DNA of 64,000 nt. Source: Haliotis asinina. Its lineage: Eukaryota; Mollusca; Gastropoda; Lepetellida; Haliotidae. The stretch spans positions 62,001 through 126,000 of the forward strand of contig NW_027133905.1 in the NCBI RefSeq assembly GCF_037392515.1, read 5' to 3'. Of this stretch, positions 60,166 to 64,000 are shown piece after piece. Position 1 is the first letter of the stretch. Each line of letters starts with the position of its first letter. Both the position numbers and the translations under genes were made by a program. The notes beneath the pieces were generated by a model that did no database searches, had not been told where the DNA came from, and saw only the letters and a list, made by a program, of their open reading frames with translations.

Positions 60166-60800
60166 GAGAGGTGATAGAATACACATTACCACCAAATGAA
60201 TTGCAAAGGGACAAGAGTTTATTTCAAGGGTCAAAAATAATGTTTTTATTTTGACTTATACTTAAAAAATTTCAATTTTTCTCAGGCACATTTTTTTCCA
60301 AAGTGACACAGGCAGTAGGACTTTTTAACAATTTTTTAAAGAAAAAATGTGACAAGGGAGGAACATGCTTTTTATTATTTTCTCTCACAAATACAGCATG
60401 GAAAGTTTAGCACGTGTTACTGAGTTGTAGATTCAGTCACTCGTTCTTACCGACACTCATTCTTTTAGTGGACAAATGGATGATCAGGATGGGGGTCAAG
60501 TCAAAGTTATTTTTTTTAGAATAACAATAAAAAAAACTGTTACACGCACAAATAAAAGTGACGCAACAGACGCCCGAGAAACATTTCACTTTTTTCATCT
60601 AGCCTTATACAACAGATGTGTAGTTTTGGTCTGACCTTAATTTGGCATGCTCTAATCCACGGCATATTCCAATGCCCCAAGTACACGACTGTCAGAGAGT
60701 GTATTAGATGAGTGCAGTCCATGTTCGGAAAGAAATGGGTACATGCTGTATGATTATGGGCCGAAAGCCACCTGATGGTTAATCAGCATATTTCTGTGAT
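60166..60800. other. AT-rich sequence, nothing recognised
   Basis: No gene or repeat identified. A 60-codon minus-strand frame at 60540-60722 has no domain. Confidence 0.4.
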
Positions 60801-60805
60801 TCAAT

Positions 60806-61213
60806 AATAATCATAATAATAATATATATGGATTTGTATAGTGCCAATATCCACATAGTCCTTCTCAAAGGCGCTTTTTGCATGCATCTGACAAGATGCA
60901 GTCACTCAGAGAAACAGTGCTGCTTGAATAAGAACGTTTTCTGCATTCTCTTGAAAAACAAATCTTCTCAACACCTCTGATGTCCTGTGGGATGTTGTTC
61001 CACAGAACTGGGCCTTCCTTTGCGAAGCATCTGTCTCCAAATGTCTTTGTCCTCGTACGTGGCATGACTAGCAGCTTGGCACTACCAGAACGAAGAGAAC
61101 GAGCTGGCTGATGGCACTGGATCAACTCAGTGATGTATGATGGAGCAATACTGTGGACAGTTTTGTACACCAGAACAAGAATTTTGAATTCAATTCGTTT
61201 GGCTACTGGGAGC
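60806..61213 (-). mobile_element. 5'-truncated non-LTR retrotransposon 3' end (CR1/jockey/RTE-type ORF2 C-terminus)
   Basis: The minus-strand frame reads PVAKRIEFKILVLVYKTVHS, IAPSYITELI, then GDRCFAKEGPVLWNNIPQDI and a stop at 60865. LPV.KRI.FKI..L.YK...G.APSY..EL and the GDR.F...P.LWN.LP..IR block mark the C-terminus of many CR1, jockey and RTE-like ORF2 proteins. A short 3' UTR (AAAAAGCGCCTTTGAGAAGG) is followed by an ATTATT-rich tail at 60806-60835 on the minus strand. It is truncated at about 61213, as usual for such copies. Confidence 0.8.
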
Positions 61214-61493
61214 TTGCTCTATACCACAAATGCATCCAGCTAATATGTCTTTCAAAAGTTTATTTTAGGGATCAAAGGCGACATTTGTCTTATCCTGCAT
61301 ATTTCTAGTTACATCGCTTTATTTCCAATTCCTAGGGCCTGCAGGTCTGGGCTGACTTCTATCCTTGACCATGTGTATAAGACATGCAATGAGATGCTGC
61401 ACAGTCTCAAGATGACATGTCAGGAGGACTTATGTCTCACTGTACCACCAATCGCCACACAAAGTAAATATACCATTTCTCACCCCAAATATG

Positions 61494-62140
61494 AATGAGT
61501 GAGTGAGATGGGTTTAGTGCCACCTTGTACTCTACAGTGTTTGTTCAGTGGGAATGAGCGAGTGAGTGACTGAGTCGGGTTTAGTGCTATCTTGTACTTT
61601 ACAGTGTTTGTTCAGTGGGAATGAGCGAGTGAGTGACTGAGTCGGGTTTAGTGCTATCTTGTACTTTACAGTGTTTGTTCAGTGGGAATGAGCGAGTGAG
61701 TGACTGAGTCGGGTTTAGTGCTATCTTGTACTTTACAGTGTTTGTTCAGTGGGAATGAGCGAGTGAGTGACTGAGGCGGGTTTAGTGCTATCTTGTACTC
61801 TACAGTGTTTGTTCAGTGGGAATGAGCGAGTGAGTGACTGAGTCGGGTTTAGTGCTATCTTGTACTTTACAGTGTTTGTTCAGTGGGAATGAGCGAGTGA
61901 GTGACTGAGTCGGGTTTAGTGCTATCTTGTACTTTACAGTGTTTGTTCAGTGGGAATGAGCGAGTGAGTGACTGAGTCGGGTTTAGTGCTATCTTGTACT
62001 TTACAGTGTTTGTTCAGTGGGAATGAGCGAGTGAGTGACTGAGTCGGGTTTAGTGCTATCTTGTACTTTACAGTGTTTGTTCAGTGGGAATGAGCGAGTG
62101 AGTGACTGAGTTGGGTTTAGTGCCACCTTGTACTTGTAAG
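61494..62140. repeat. Minisatellite, 67-bp unit, about 9-10 copies
   Basis: The unit is ATGAGCGAGTGAGTGACTGA, GTCGGGTTTAGTGCTATCTT, GTACTTTACAGTGTTTGTTC, AGTGGGA. Copies are nearly identical. The first part resembles the minus-strand 3' end of the local SINEs (GTGAGTGAGTTTAGTTTTAC). Confidence 0.95.
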
Positions 62141-62790
62141 GGATGCAACTCTGTCATATAGTGCACAAAATAAGATGAATGTATTGAAGAAAATAAGCAA
62201 GAAATAATTCAGAATTATAACATATTTTATTAAAACAATCATTCTATGATGGTATTGTACATTGATTATTAATTAAGTCAACTGACATGAGACATTTTCA
62301 AATATGCTTGGCATATCCATGTACATTTGTACAATGCAAAATTGACAACACTGTCAACATGCTCCTAACGATTTCAACAACACTATACATTGTAATAACA
62401 AATCAGAACCACGTGGGTGCCAGTCTTGCTGAGGATAGATCTCATATTACTGATACTGTGTTCAAAGTAATCTAACGAGGTATCTCTTACAGGGATCAGA
62501 CTTTTCTGAGCTTCAAGAGGCATGAAATGTCATCTTTTAAGATGTGTAACATGACTTAATCAGTGTATATATCAACGATTATGTGCAAAAATAAACCTCC
62601 TTAAACATACTGCAAGTATTGTGATTTTCCAAACAAATATCAGGAGTATTGGCCAGGTAATGCTGTTACAAGAATTAGGCAGGTAGTATATACTGAAGTT
62701 AAAATGAAACTACACATGACATGTTTTGGCATTATTCTATAAAAGACAATGCAAAGGTGTGTTTAGTTACAAGCACTGTGTACATTGCCA
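62141..62790. other. AT-rich sequence, nothing recognised
   Basis: No exon or repeat was identified between the two minisatellites. Confidence 0.4.
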
Positions 62791-62794
62791 AGAC

Positions 62795-64000
62795 AACACA
62801 CATTCCGCTCTCCCCACATTCCTCCTCCAAACTAAGTCCCACCAGAACAACCCCACCAACTGACCAACACCTGCCAAAACACACCCCCACCATGTATAAT
62901 TCTGCTCTCCCCACACCCATCCTCAACCTGACCAACACCTGCCAAAACACACCCCCACCCTGAATAATTCTGCTCTACTCACACACCCCCACCAAACTGA
63001 CCAAAACTCATCAGAAAACACACCCACCCTGTATCACTCTGCTACCCCCACATCCCTCCTTTAAACTGACCCAGCCCCATAAGAACACCCCACTCTGTAT
63101 CATACAGATCTACCCTCCTCCAAACTGTCCAATCCCCACAGCAACCCTGTATCATTCTGCTGTCCCTACAATCTTCCTACAAATTGTGCGGAACCCATCA
63201 ATACACACCATCCTGTATCATTCTGTTCACCCTGCACCCCTCCACCAAACTGACCAACACCCGACAAAACAGCCCCACCCTGTATCATTCTGTTCTCCCC
63301 ACACCCCTCCTGTAAACTAACGAAAGCTCCGTAAGAACACTCCACTCAGTATCATACAGATCTACCCTCCCACCAAACTGTCCAATCCATACACCCAAGC
63401 TGTATAATTCTGCTATCCCCATACCCCTCCTGTAAATTGACCAAGCCCCAACGCAACCAGCCCCACCCCTTCCCTCCCCCAACCCACCCTGTATCATTCC
63501 GCTCTCCCCACAACCCCTCCTCCAGACTGACCATCCCTTAACCAGACCACCCCACCTCACCCTGTATCATTCTGCTCTCACACCGCTCCTCCAAAATGTC
63601 CAATCTAAACAACAACACCCCCACCCTCTGTCATTCTGCATCCCCCAACCTGACAAGCTCTACCAGAACACCTGTATCATTCTGTTATCCCCACACCCCT
63701 AGTCTAAACTAACAAATCGATACCAGAACACCCCTACCCTGTGTCATTCTGTTCTCCCGACACATCCCTCCTCCAAACTGACCAACACCCTCCAGAACAC
63801 CCCTACCCTGTGTCATTCTGTTCTCCCGACACATCCCTCCTTGAAACTGACCAACATCCTCCAGAACACCCCTACCCTGTGTCATTCTGTTCTCCCGACA
63901 CATCCCTCCTCCAAACTGACCAACATCCTCCAGAACACCCCTACCATGTGTCATTCTGTTCTCCCGACACATCCCTCCTCCAAACTGACCAACATCCTCC
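62795..64000. repeat. Minisatellite, about 69-bp unit, running off the window
   Basis: The unit includes CACCCTGTATCATTCTGCTC, TCCCCACACCCCTCCTCCAA and ACTGACCAACACC. Left copies are diverged and C-rich. The last four (from about 63737) are nearly identical at 69-base spacing with GTGTCATTCTGTTCTCCCGA. Frames on the minus strand (repeating MCRENRMTHGRG and similar) are products of the repeat. Confidence 0.93.

Noticed and set aside
63285..63972. Minus-strand Gly-rich repeat proteins
   Set aside because: They arise from the 69-bp array.

Overview
The window is animal nuclear DNA: small exons with GT/AG borders, long AT-rich introns and dense repeats. It most likely comes from a marine gastropod, probably an abalone (Haliotis) or close relative. 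That is an inference from memory of the abundant SINE-like repeat whose core reads 'atatagctggaatattgct' and which ends in CTCA/TGAG runs; no database was searched. There is no bacterial, viral or CRISPR content, and most short ORFs here are chance or repeat-driven.

Two protein-coding genes can be supported. The first (+ strand, about 6.5-34.0 kb, 5' end not found) is a plexin domain-containing protein (PLXDC1/2, TEM7/TEM7R family), a type I membrane protein. Fourteen exons join in consistent phase. They encode a pro-region with an RYRR furin-like site, a Thr/Pro-rich linker, the conserved extracellular PLXDC region, a PSI domain, a Ser/Thr-rich stalk, one transmembrane helix and a short tail ending in TGA at 33994-33996. 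The stalk exon has two in-frame donors and could yield stalks differing by 163 residues.

The second gene (- strand, 45839-42586) is the 3' part of EXOG, a mitochondrial inner-membrane nuclease of the beta-beta-alpha-metal family. Three consecutive exons are seen. The catalytic SRGH motif reads S-stop-GH: an in-frame TGA at 45741-45739 sits where Arg (CGA) is expected. This is a pseudogene, a null allele or a base error. The two genes converge tail to tail across about 8.6 kb of mostly featureless sequence.

The rest is repeats. PLXDC introns hold several unrelated minisatellites (54, 6, 54, 49, 21/43, 50, 174 and 33 bp). Further arrays are a 53-bp array inside a foldback element (37.0-37.7 kb), a 68-bp satellite (47.5-50.3, 51.6-52.4 and 53.4-53.8 kb), a 67-bp array (61.5-62.1 kb) and a 69-bp array running off the right edge. 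From 54.4 to 59.7 kb lie at least four decayed L1/Tx1-like LINE ORF2 fragments in alternating orientation. A 5'-truncated LINE of another type lies at 60.8-61.2 kb. Three SINE-like families and a foldback (MITE-like) family with about four members are scattered throughout.

No convincing new molecular system was found. The most notable items are the nonsense codon in the EXOG active site, the long (TCAC)n tract next to the splice acceptor of that same exon, the switchable mucin-like stalk of PLXDC, and a foldback element that carries its own tandem array.
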